From VAZQ01 sp040510815 (GTDB taxonomy: Bacteria > Pseudomonadota > Alphaproteobacteria > Rhizobiales > Xanthobacteraceae): a DNA stretch of 11,142 bases. Every line of letters begins with the position of its first letter. Within the stretch, counting starts at the first letter, position 1. The notes beneath the pieces are model-generated. The model saw only the letters and a list, made by a program, of their open reading frames with translations. It ran no database searches and was not told the DNA's origin. Of the stretch, positions 1 to 7,158 are shown piece after piece. The position numbers and the translations under genes were made by a program. The stretch lies in contig JBEVIH010000285.1 in assembly GCA_040510815.1 (NCBI GenBank), forward strand, positions 1-11,142. The letters are read 5' to 3'.

Positions 1-333
1 ACCATCCGCGTCAACGTCGCCAATGCCAATGCGCTCAAGACCAAGCGCGACGCCTTCGTGCGCTACATCAAGGCGATCAGCCGCGCCATCGACTGGGCCT
101 ATTCCGATCCCGGCGCGATCGACAACTACGCCGAGATCGCCAAGGTGCCGCGCGCGCTGGCGCAGCGCACGCGCGACGAGTTCTATCCGAAGGAATCGCT
201 GCAACTCGCCGAGGTCAAGGGCCTCGACGTCACGCTCAAGCAGGCGCTCGAGTTCAAATACATCACCGCGCCGATGAGCGTCGCCGACGCGCAGGGCCTG
301 CTCGATATTCTCTACCAGCCGCAGAAGAAGTGA
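1..333 (+). CDS. ABC transporter substrate-binding protein (NMT1/SsuA-like), C-terminal part
   Basis: This is the 3' end of a gene that starts outside the window; 110 residues are visible in frame 1 and end at TGA 331-333. The segment looks like the C-terminal lobe of periplasmic solute-binding proteins of the NMT1/THI5/SsuA/TauA superfamily. It has the helical stretch with FVRYIKAISRAIDWAYSD, a DPGAIDNYAEIAKVP segment, then FYPKESL and a terminal helix. Such proteins capture a small organic molecule (sulfonate, pyrimidine precursor, aromatic acid and similar) and hand it to a membrane permease and ATPase. The ligand cannot be deduced from this fragment. A 7-bp inverted repeat (330-336 with 350-356) overlaps the stop but has no T-tract, so it is at best a weak terminator. 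The next gene on the same strand begins 196 bases downstream, so co-transcription is possible but not shown. The family call is fairly sure; the ligand is unknown. Confidence 0.82.
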   Translation, partial: TIRVNVANANALKTKRDAFVRYIKAISRAIDWAYSDPGAIDNYAEIAKVPRALAQRTRDEFYPKESLQLAEVKGLDVTLKQALEFKYITAPMSVADAQGLLDILYQPQKK

Positions 334-529
334 CCGGAGACGGCGCGGGCGGTCACCGGCATCGCCACGACACTATGCTGATCCTGACCCGTCGAAGCTG
401 TTGCGGCTCTCCTCGAAAAAGCGCACGCTGAGAGCCCCCGGATTGGGTGGCGGTAATAGCGGCAGTCTGGAATTAACGGTGCCTCCGCCTCCCTAGCTGG
501 CGAGATCAACAAGAGCTGGAGGACATGCC

Positions 530-2245
530 ATGGTCGGTAAGATCTTTCTTGCTGTCGCGACGGTGTTTGGCCTCGGTTTGTCGATTGGGCCGACGCTGGC
601 CGCGAGCTCCACGATCCCGGGAACCGGCGCCGTCGCTGGCGCCGTGACCGCACCGCAGCCGTTCACGGCGGCGCATGTCTATTTGTACAACTCCGAGAAG
701 CGCGTCACCTTCATGGTGTACACTGCCGGCGGCAAGTATCAGGCGATCAATCTCTATCCCGGCGACTACGAGGTGCGAGCGGCGCGCCGGGGCCTCGCCT
801 CCGATCCTCAGAAGATCACCGTCAAGGCAGGCGAGACCCTCAATCTCGATCTCGCTCTCAAGGATATCGGTCCCGAGCCGAAAGCCGGCATCAACGGCCC
901 CTCGACCGTGGTCGCCTATCCCGGCCGTGTGACGATCGTCGACAAGGACGTCGAGTTCATCAAAGGCTACGACAAGGTGTACCCGCCCGGCACCGGCCGC
1001 GAGGTGCTGGAACGTGTTTGCATGTCGTGCCACGGGGTGACCTTCATCTCGGTGCGCCAGTTGGATCGCGCCGGCTGGAACGCCGCGATCGACACGATGA
1101 GCAAGCGGGTGAACGGAATGGATACGTCGGTCCCTAACGGCAAGATGTCGCCGAAGGATCGGCAGCTCCTGCTCGACTATCTCGCGGACAACTTCGGGCC
1201 CAACTCGAAGAAGCGGGTGCTCGCCATCGACGCCGACATGCCGCTCGATGAGGCGGCGCTCGGCAAGGCGATGTACGTCGAATACGAGATGCCGGCGGTC
1301 GGCGCCAATGGGCGCCCGATCGGCCAGAACTCCTATTTCGACAACAGCGGCAACGTCTGGACCGCCGATCGCGGCACTCCGAATGCGATCGTCAAGCTCG
1401 ATCCGCGCACCGCAAAGTTCGAGCACTATCCGCTGCCCGAGCGCGGCATCCCGCACGGCATCACCGTCGATTCCAAGGGGATCGTGTGGTGGGGTGAAAC
1501 CGTCGGCTTCAAGTTCGGGCGCCTCGATCCCAAGACCGGCAAGATGGACCGCTACCCGATCGATCCGACCGGCAATCTCAAGGGCCGCGGCCATGATCCG
1601 ATCGTGGACTATGACGACAACATCTGGCTGACGGTGATCCGCGGCAACAAGCTCGCCAAATACGACCAGAAGACCGGGAAGATCTCGCTCTACGAACCGC
1701 CGTCCCCCAACTCGCTTCCCTACGGGGCCGACAAGGACAAGGCCGGCAACATCTGGATTTCGCAGTTCACGCAATGCCGGATGGCCAAGTTCGATCCCAA
1801 GGAGGAGACGTTCACCGAGTTTCCGGCACTCACCGCCTACGAGGAGGACCAGTTCTGCCTGATCCGTCGCGGCAGCGTCGATAAGAACGGAATGGTCTGG
1901 TACGGCGTGTTCAGCAACGGCAAGATCGGCCGGATCGATCCGGCCACCGGTAAGACCGTCGACTACAAGATGCCGGTCGCGTTCGCCGAGCCCTACGACA
2001 TCTGGCCGGACAAGGACAACAACATGTGGATCGCCGACGGCGCCATGGGCGGCGCGATCATCAAGTTCGACCCCAAGACCGAGAAGTTCACGTTCTATCC
2101 GACGGTGCAACGCGGCGATCTCCCGAAGATCGAGATCACCCGCGAGGGCGGGATCTGGTACAATCCACGCTCGGCGATCAAAGGCGCGGTCGGCGTGCTC
2201 TATCCCGACATGAGCAAGATGACGACCTTCGAAGCGCGCTACTGA
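530..2245 (+). CDS. Exported haem c / regulatory-like sandwich / seven-repeat propeller fusion protein (Vgb-like)
   Basis: The product has 571 residues. ATG 530 is preceded by GGAGG (518-522) at 7-base spacing. Residues 1-25 are a signal peptide with a likely cleavage after TLA or TLAA. Residues about 33-112 resemble a carboxypeptidase-regulatory-like beta-sandwich (GKYQAINLYPGDYEVRAARR). Residues about 150-225 are a c-type cytochrome domain with CMSCH at 164-168 (bases 1019-1033); M190, M197 or M206 could be the distal haem ligand. From about 265 to 571 there are seven repeats of the form D-x-x-G-N-I/V-W ... G-x-I-x-x-x-DPxTGK ... YP, as in seven-bladed Vgb (streptogramin lyase) propellers. 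The protein should be periplasmic and bear one covalent haem. Annotation pipelines might call it a lyase, but the haem domain suggests electron transfer coupled to the propeller. That role is inference. Two larger relatives lie on the other strand downstream. The fold assignments are solid; the reaction is unknown. Confidence 0.85.
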   Translation: MVGKIFLAVATVFGLGLSIGPTLAASSTIPGTGAVAGAVTAPQPFTAAHVYLYNSEKRVTFMVYTAGGKYQAINLYPGDYEVRAARRGLASDPQKITVKAGETLNLDLALKDIGPEPKAGINGPSTVVAYPGRVTIVDKDVEFIKGYDKVYPPGTGREVLERVCMSCHGVTFISVRQLDRAGWNAAIDTMSKRVNGMDTSVPNGKMSPKDRQLLLDYLADNFGPNSKKRVLAIDADMPLDEAALGKAMYVEYEMPAVGANGRPIGQNSYFDNSGNVWTADRGTPNAIVKLDPRTAKFEHYPLPERGIPHGITVDSKGIVWWGETVGFKFGRLDPKTGKMDRYPIDPTGNLKGRGHDPIVDYDDNIWLTVIRGNKLAKYDQKTGKISLYEPPSPNSLPYGADKDKAGNIWISQFTQCRMAKFDPKEETFTEFPALTAYEEDQFCLIRRGSVDKNGMVWYGVFSNGKIGRIDPATGKTVDYKMPVAFAEPYDIWPDKDNNMWIADGAMGGAIIKFDPKTEKFTFYPTVQRGDLPKIEITREGGIWYNPRSAIKGAVGVLYPDMSKMTTFEARY

Positions 2246-2270
2246 GCTTCCGAGGCGACCTAGAGAGCGA

Positions 2271-2300
2271 GAAGGCCGCCGTTCGGCGGCCTTCTTTTTC
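2271..2300 (+). terminator. Strong intrinsic terminator after the first haem-propeller gene
   Basis: A perfect 10-bp stem, GAAGGCCGCC (2271-2280) with GGCGGCCTTC (2285-2294), encloses the loop GTTC and is followed by TTTTT at 2295-2299. It lies 25 bases after the TGA at 2245. On the minus strand the hairpin is not followed by a T-run, so it acts mainly on the plus strand. It could still mark the end of the convergent ParB-like gene, whose stop lies just to the right. Confidence 0.9.
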
Positions 2301-2308
2301 GGCTGCGG

Positions 2309-2557
2309 CTAATGCCGGCGCGCCTGCACCAGATATCCCAGGATCGTTTCCTCGCCGAGCTGCTTGCACGCCTCCAGCCGGTGCAGGCCCTCGATCAGCA
2401 CGAACCGCTCGCCGTCCTGCCGCACCAGGATCGGGGTCTGCAGGCCGGACTTGAGGATGCTTTCGGCGATCTCCTGCACCTTCTTGGGATCGAGCGTCGC
2501 CCGCCGCTTCACCGGCACGTAGATGTTCGCGATCGCGAATTTTTCGCTCTTCATCAT
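2309..2557 (-). CDS. Small stand-alone ParB N-terminal (ParB/Srx fold)-like protein
   Basis: The product has 82 residues from the double-ATG start at 2557/2554 (MMKSEKFAIANIYVP). The sequence contains a DPKKVQEIAESILKSGLQ helix, the PILVRQDGERFVLIEG strand region and GLHRLEACKQLGEETI. This matches the nucleotide-binding core of ParB/Srx-fold proteins, where the canonical motif is GERR/GEHRxxA followed by LG. There is no room for the helix-turn-helix or dimerisation domain of a real chromosome-partitioning ParB, so a role in segregation is unlikely. An in-frame GTG at 2605 would add 16 residues of Gly/Arg-rich, poorly conserved-looking sequence. No clear Shine-Dalgarno decides between the starts, and I prefer the ATG because the recognisable domain begins there. 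The gene lies downstream of the two large haem proteins on the same strand but behind a likely terminator, so it is probably transcribed separately. Its function is unknown. Confidence 0.75.
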   Translation of the reverse strand: MMKSEKFAIANIYVPVKRRATLDPKKVQEIAESILKSGLQTPILVRQDGERFVLIEGLHRLEACKQLGEETILGYLVQARRH

Positions 2558-2623
2558 GTCCGTTGTCGCAACGGCGAGGCGCCGGCCGCCGCCCGCGCCG
2601 CTCACGGCAGGTGCCGCTTGCTC

Positions 2624-2661
2624 AAAACGACATCGCCCGGCGCTGGGTCTGGCGCCGGGCG
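2624..2661 (-). terminator. Hairpin terminator after the 719-residue haem protein
   Basis: A perfect 10-bp stem (2634-2643 with 2652-2661, CGCCCGGCGC and its complement) has an 8-base loop. It lies about 30 bases beyond the TGA of the minus-strand haem protein gene. Read on the minus strand it is followed by ATGTCGTTTT, a short imperfect U-tract. The stem is very GC-rich, so termination is likely although the tract is weak. Confidence 0.6.
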
Positions 2662-2692
2662 GTGTATTTGCATCAAGGCCGTGCCGGCCCGC

Positions 2693-4852
2693 TCACCGCG
2701 CCAGCGGATCGGGGCGCAGCTGGAACTTGACGACCTGGGGCTTGTTCGCCTTGCCGCCCTCGTTGTGGAAGACGGTCCTGGTGGAGGAGGTCGCCCACAG
2801 CCCCTTGCCCTTCCAGCCCGCATTGGGGTCATCAATGCGTCCTTCGCCCCATTTGGCGAAGAACCCCATCGGGTAGGGCACGCGGATGGTGACGAACTTG
2901 CCGTCGACCAGCGCGAAGTACGAGTCGCTCATGTTGCCGCTGGCGATCGGTACGTTCGCCCCCAGCCCAAACGTGTTGTACTGATCGACCCAGGTGTAAT
3001 AGCTCGCCTCGACGCTGCCTTCGTCCTTCACGTCCTTGAACTGCGGACCTGGGAACTTGTACAGCGTCCAGCCCTCGGGGCAGTGCTTGCCGGTCGCGGT
3101 CGGCCCGTTGAGCACCTTGCACTTGCTGCGGTCGAACCTGCCGAGATGGCCGCTCGCCAGCGACGCCCAGTAGATGCCGTCGCGGCCGATGTCGCCGCCG
3201 CGCGGCCCGTAGCCGGGGAACGGCGGCTCGTAGATCTCGGTCAGCGCGGTGTGGGTGGGATCCGATCCCGGGGCGATGCGAACGATGTGCCCGGGATATC
3301 CCAGCCGCGTGCCCCAGACCGAGCCGTCGTTCGGGTTCACGGCGACCGAGTAGAGATTCGTCTCGATGCGCTTGTCCTTGGCCGGGTCGACCGGCTGGTT
3401 GGGCTCGACGTAGTCGTCACGCTTGCCGTTGCCGTTGGTGTCGAGCACGAACACGGTCCAGCCCTGCGACTTCACCTCGTCGCCGGTCTCTTCGAACATC
3501 TTGCGGTTGATCCAGCCGGCCGCGGCCGGCCCGGTCACGCCGCTCGAGAGCCAGAGCGTCTGGTTGGCGTCTTCCGCGAAGATCAGATGGTGGGTCGGGA
3601 AGCAGGTCGAGATCAGCGTGAACTTCTCGGTCGCCGGATCGTAGATGGAGACGTGGCGGCTGGCGTTTTCCAGCGGGAAGATCTTCGCCGAGGGATGATC
3701 CGAGCCCTTCTTGCAGAAGTCCGGGTTGGCCGGCGGGCGTATGCGCGCCGCCGCCCACACCCGTCCCTTCTCGTCCATCATCTGATTGTGGATGCTGGCC
3801 TGGCTATCCCAGATCGGTTCGGCGCCCCAGTAGGGGGACGGCGCCATCGGATCGGTCTTGTGGTTCGGCGTCTTCGGGTCGCGCACCGGATGCTTCACGG
3901 TGCTCGCCGTATGCGTCTTCGGATCGAGCACCGGGAAATTGTCGGTGCTGTTCTCCGGCGCTCCGTAGATCTTGCCGTTGGCGTTGAGCGTGGGCTTGCG
4001 ACGGTCTGTCGAGATCAGGTCGTGCATATAGCCGGTGGGCGTGCTCCAATCCCACGACGTGATCACGATGTTGCGCTCGATGCCTTGCGGCCGCGCCGGC
4101 TTGTCGAACGGCAATTCGCCCGCGGCGACCCGGTCGGTCCATTCGCCCCACAGCTTGAGCGAATGCGGGCCCAGCCGGTTCATGACGTTGATCATCTGCG
4201 TCATGGCCTGGCCGGACTGGATGCGCCGCTCCCATGCCTCGGCGGAATTCTTGAACTGACCCAAATCCTTCGAGATCGTGCGCGTGCCTTCGGTGCCGAG
4301 CGCGTGGCACGACATGCAGCCGGTGGTCTTGATCTGGTTCACCCATTCCGGCTGGCTCTTCATGGTCTCGGCAATGCCGTTGCCCTGGCGGCCGGTGCCG
4401 GGAAACTCGTTCGCGGCCGGCACTTTGAGCATCGAGTACCAGTAGATCGGCGGATAATATTGCGCCGCCGCCTTCTCGTCCGGCGCGGGCACCGCCTGGA
4501 GATTGAGCGTCTTGCCCGGCTCGCTGTCGACCTTGGGCGAGTCGACGAGCCCATAGCCGCGCACCCAGACCTTGTATTTGGCCTTCGGCAGGTCGGGGAT
4601 CACATAGCGGCCCTGGTCGTCGGTCACGACCATCTTGGCGAATTTGGTAGGCAGATCGGTGGTCTCGGCGATCACCCAGACGCCGGCCTCGGGTCCGCGC
4701 GGGCCGGTGACCACGCCGCCGAGATCGGTCGCGCCCACGCTCACCCCGGGCGGGGCGCTCTGTTGGGCGTTCAACGGGACCGCAGACGCGGCCAGAAGGC
4801 CTGCCAGCGCGATCGCCGCTACACTCAAGTACAGCCTGCTTTTGGTGCGCAT
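2693..4852 (-). CDS. Exported haem c protein with regulatory-like sandwich and propeller-like region (paralogue A)
   Basis: The product has 719 residues. ATG 4852 is chosen because GGGAGGA lies 8 bases upstream and a clear signal peptide begins there (MRTKSRLYLSVAAIALAGLL, cleavage near LNAQQ, residue 30). A start 29 codons further out would put non-secretory sequence in front of it. Residues 45-120 form a carboxypeptidase-regulatory-like domain (VVTDDQGRYVIPDLP, YKVWVRGYGL). CMSCH at 179-183 is the only CxxCH and should bind one haem c. From about 290 onward there are scattered D-x-x-G-x-V/I-W blade signatures (359-366, 508-513, 557-562). Other conserved motifs are FCKKGSDHPSAK (379-390), CFPTHH (417-422), an EF-hand-like loop DTNGNGKRDDYVE (471-483) and Cys578/Cys591. 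It is clearly homologous to the upstream gene ending at 5002, with the same C-terminus RPDPLAR. The protein is periplasmic. A redox role is inferred and the substrate is unknown. Confidence 0.85.
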   Translation of the reverse strand: MRTKSRLYLSVAAIALAGLLAASAVPLNAQQSAPPGVSVGATDLGGVVTGPRGPEAGVWVIAETTDLPTKFAKMVVTDDQGRYVIPDLPKAKYKVWVRGYGLVDSPKVDSEPGKTLNLQAVPAPDEKAAAQYYPPIYWYSMLKVPAANEFPGTGRQGNGIAETMKSQPEWVNQIKTTGCMSCHALGTEGTRTISKDLGQFKNSAEAWERRIQSGQAMTQMINVMNRLGPHSLKLWGEWTDRVAAGELPFDKPARPQGIERNIVITSWDWSTPTGYMHDLISTDRRKPTLNANGKIYGAPENSTDNFPVLDPKTHTASTVKHPVRDPKTPNHKTDPMAPSPYWGAEPIWDSQASIHNQMMDEKGRVWAAARIRPPANPDFCKKGSDHPSAKIFPLENASRHVSIYDPATEKFTLISTCFPTHHLIFAEDANQTLWLSSGVTGPAAAGWINRKMFEETGDEVKSQGWTVFVLDTNGNGKRDDYVEPNQPVDPAKDKRIETNLYSVAVNPNDGSVWGTRLGYPGHIVRIAPGSDPTHTALTEIYEPPFPGYGPRGGDIGRDGIYWASLASGHLGRFDRSKCKVLNGPTATGKHCPEGWTLYKFPGPQFKDVKDEGSVEASYYTWVDQYNTFGLGANVPIASGNMSDSYFALVDGKFVTIRVPYPMGFFAKWGEGRIDDPNAGWKGKGLWATSSTRTVFHNEGGKANKPQVVKFQLRPDPLAR

Positions 4853-4908
4853 GTTGCGTTCCTCCCTCGAGACTGATTGAGCGGCTCGCTGAGAACCGCC
4901 GGAAAGCT

Positions 4909-4993
4909 CGTAGGATGGGTTGAGCGAAGCGATACCCATCCTAACGTTCTGCCTGGAAGCGATGGGTTTCGCTTGCGCTCAACCCATCCTACG
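4909..4993. repeat. REP-like inverted repeat between the two large paralogues
   Basis: Two arms (about 4909-4942 and 4960-4993) are nearly perfect reverse complements, differing by one inserted base and a couple of mismatches. Each arm carries its own small palindrome, ATGGGT paired with ACCCAT around a GAGCGAAGCG-type core. Units of this kind (TAGGATGGGT...GAAGCGA...ACCCATCC) are known as dispersed intergenic repeats in many Proteobacteria. Here the unit fills most of the 149-base gap between the stop at 5002 and the start at 4852. In RNA it would fold into a large hairpin, which could stabilise the upstream message or uncouple expression of the two paralogues. That role is inference. Confidence 0.8.
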
Positions 4994-5001
4994 TCTTGTC
5001 G

Positions 5002-7158
5002 TCACCGCGCCAGCGGATCGGGCCGAATCTGGAAGTGCACGGCCATCGGTGTCCTGCCTTTGCCGCCCTCCATCAGCCAGGGCGCGCGGTCGCCGTTGGT
5101 GGTCCACAAGCCGCGGCCCTTCCAGCCGGCGTCCAGATCGTCGATGCGGCCGTCGAACCCCTTGGCGTAGAAGCCCATCGGATACGGCACGCGCAGCAGG
5201 ACCATCTTGCCGTCCTTGAGCGCGACCAGCCCGTCATTGAGGTTGGCGGTCGACATCGGGATGTTCTCGCCCATGCCGAACGTGTTGTGCTGGTCGACCC
5301 AGGTATAGTAGCTCGACTCGGCGCTGTTCTCCCCGAGCCCTTCGAAGCCGGGACCCGGGTACTGGTAGAACGACCAGCCCTCCGGACAATGATCGCCGGT
5401 CGCCTTCGGTCCGTTGAGCGGAGCCTTGCATTTGCGCCGGTCGAAGCTGGCGAGATGGCCGCTCGAGGCCGATGCCCACAGCACGCCGTCCTTGTCGATG
5501 TCGCCGCCGCGGATGCCGAAACCCTGCGCCGGGATATTATAGATTTCCGTGAGCTGCGTTGCCGGATCGAAGCGCAGGAAGCCGGGCGTGCCGCCGAAGA
5601 CGCCGACCGTATACCAGATCGAGCCGTCGACCGGGCTCGGCATCACCGCATAGGGCCCGGAGCCGGCGATAATGCGCTTATCCTTGGCGGCATCGATCGC
5701 CTGATCCGGCTCGACGTAGTCGTCGCGCTTGCCATTGCCGTTGATGTCGAGCACGAACGGTGACCAGCCTTGCGACTTCGCCGCATCGCCGGTCTCATTG
5801 AACACCTTGGTGTTGATCCAGCCCGCTACCTGCCCGGTGCCGCTCAGCCACAACGTGTTGTCGGCGTCGTAGCCGAACTGCGGGTGATGGGTCCCGAAGC
5901 AGGTATCGACGAAGGTGTATTTCATGGTCTTGGGATCGAGCACCGTCACCTGGCGGGGCGAGCGGTCCAGCGGGAACACCTTGGCCGAGGGATGATCGGA
6001 GCCCTTCTTGCAGAAATCCGGGTTGTTCATGCCGCGCACGTTGGCGGCGAACCAGACCCGGCCGTTGTTGTCCCACATGCCGTTATGATTGTTGGCCTTG
6101 GTATCCCAGATCTTCTCGTCGCCCCAATAGGGCGAGGGCTGCAGCGGCTTGGCGGCCGCGGCGTGTCCGGGTCCGAGCGCTTCCGGCGTGTCGGGATCGC
6201 GCACCGGCGCCTTGAAGTACGTGACCTTGTGGGTCTTGGGATCGAGGATCGGATAGTTGTCGGTCGAGTATTCGGGCGAGCCGATCAGCGGACCGTGGGC
6301 ATTGACGGTCGGAAAGCGCCGATCCGATGCGATCAGGTCGTGCAGGTATTTCTTGGGATCGCCCCAGTCCCAGGTGGTGACCACGATGTTGCGCTCGACG
6401 CCTTCCGGCCGCGTTGGCTTGGCCTGCGGCAACTCGCCCTTGGCGATGCGGTCGGTCCATTCGCCGTAATACTTGAACGGCGCGCCGCCGAACCGTCCGG
6501 CCAGCTGGTTCGTCATCTGCTCGCCGGACTGGCCCGCCTGCACGCGGCGCATCCAGGCCTCTTCGCCCGACTTGAATTCACCGAGCGCTGCCGGGATCGT
6601 GCGGGTGGAGAGCTGGCCCAGCTGATGGCAGCCGATGCAGCCGATGTTCTTCACCTGCTTGAGCCAGTCGTGCTGCGTGATCTTGTCGGGGATGCCGCTC
6701 TTGCCGTCGAACTGGCTCTTGTCCGGAATCTTCAGCATCGAATACCAGTAGATCGCCGGATAATACTGCGCCGCCGCCGCCGCGTTCGGCGCCGGCACCG
6801 CGCGGTGATCGACGGTCTTGCCGGGCTCGATTTGCACATTCGGCGTGTCGACGAGCCCGTAGCCGCGCACCCAGATGCTGTAATTCGCCTTCGGCAGGTC
6901 GGGGATCAGGTAGCGCCCTTGATCGTCGGTGACCACCATCTTGGCGTAGCGCGTCGGCAGGTCTCTGGTTTCCGCGATCACCCAGACACCGGCTTCCGGC
7001 CCATTCGGTCCGGTGACCACGCCGCCGATATCGGAGGCGCCGATGGTCACACCTGCCGGGACGCTCTGCTGAGCGCTCAATTGCGCAGGCACGCCCGCCA
7101 GCAGCCCGGCCAGCGCGATCGCCGCGACGCTCAAATACAGCCTGCTTTTAGTGCTCAT
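5002..7158 (-). CDS. Exported haem c protein with regulatory-like sandwich and propeller-like region (paralogue B)
   Basis: The product has 718 residues. ATG 7158 has AAGAGGA upstream at 8-base spacing and starts a signal peptide (MSTKSRLYLSVAAIALAGLL, cleavage near LSAQQ). An ATG at 7179 would place the ribosome-binding site inside the gene. Residues 45-120 form a carboxypeptidase-regulatory-like sandwich nearly identical to paralogue A. The single haem motif is CIGCH at 174-178. Blade-like D-x-x-G-x-V/I-W motifs occur near 362-369, 510-515 and 555-561. FCKKGSDHPSAK (382-393), CFGTHH (420-425), the EF-hand-like DINGNGKRDDYVE (471-483) and Cys577/Cys591 are shared with paralogue A. The end is again RPDPLAR. 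The gene is first in a tandem pair, with paralogue A 149 bases downstream on the same strand. The divergent region at 7159-7530 should hold its promoter. The protein is periplasmic with one haem; the reaction is unknown. Duplication of an ancestral gene is the simplest origin of the pair. Confidence 0.85.
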   Translation of the reverse strand: MSTKSRLYLSVAAIALAGLLAGVPAQLSAQQSVPAGVTIGASDIGGVVTGPNGPEAGVWVIAETRDLPTRYAKMVVTDDQGRYLIPDLPKANYSIWVRGYGLVDTPNVQIEPGKTVDHRAVPAPNAAAAAQYYPAIYWYSMLKIPDKSQFDGKSGIPDKITQHDWLKQVKNIGCIGCHQLGQLSTRTIPAALGEFKSGEEAWMRRVQAGQSGEQMTNQLAGRFGGAPFKYYGEWTDRIAKGELPQAKPTRPEGVERNIVVTTWDWGDPKKYLHDLIASDRRFPTVNAHGPLIGSPEYSTDNYPILDPKTHKVTYFKAPVRDPDTPEALGPGHAAAAKPLQPSPYWGDEKIWDTKANNHNGMWDNNGRVWFAANVRGMNNPDFCKKGSDHPSAKVFPLDRSPRQVTVLDPKTMKYTFVDTCFGTHHPQFGYDADNTLWLSGTGQVAGWINTKVFNETGDAAKSQGWSPFVLDINGNGKRDDYVEPDQAIDAAKDKRIIAGSGPYAVMPSPVDGSIWYTVGVFGGTPGFLRFDPATQLTEIYNIPAQGFGIRGGDIDKDGVLWASASSGHLASFDRRKCKAPLNGPKATGDHCPEGWSFYQYPGPGFEGLGENSAESSYYTWVDQHNTFGMGENIPMSTANLNDGLVALKDGKMVLLRVPYPMGFYAKGFDGRIDDLDAGWKGRGLWTTNGDRAPWLMEGGKGRTPMAVHFQIRPDPLAR

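Noticed and set aside
506..2110. 534-codon open frame on the minus strand
   Set aside because: It is antisense to the haem-propeller gene; its His/Asp/Arg/Leu-rich translation is typical of a GC-rich shadow frame and matches no family.
2309..2557. Chromosome-partitioning ParB
   Set aside because: Too short, without helix-turn-helix or dimerisation domain, and no parA or parS-like site nearby.
2558..2605. GTG start adding 16 residues to the ParB-like protein
   Set aside because: The extra residues are Gly/Arg-rich and precede the recognisable domain. It is not excluded, only less likely.
2312..4876. 854-codon open frame on the plus strand
   Set aside because: It lies opposite paralogue A, which has a signal peptide, a haem motif and a perfect ribosome-binding site; the plus frame has none of these.
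4853..4939. 29-codon N-terminal extension of paralogue A
   Set aside because: It would include the Shine-Dalgarno and part of the REP-like repeat and would bury the signal peptide.
4909..4993. Insertion sequence or CRISPR repeat
   Set aside because: Only one inverted pair is present, with no transposase, target duplication or spacer array.
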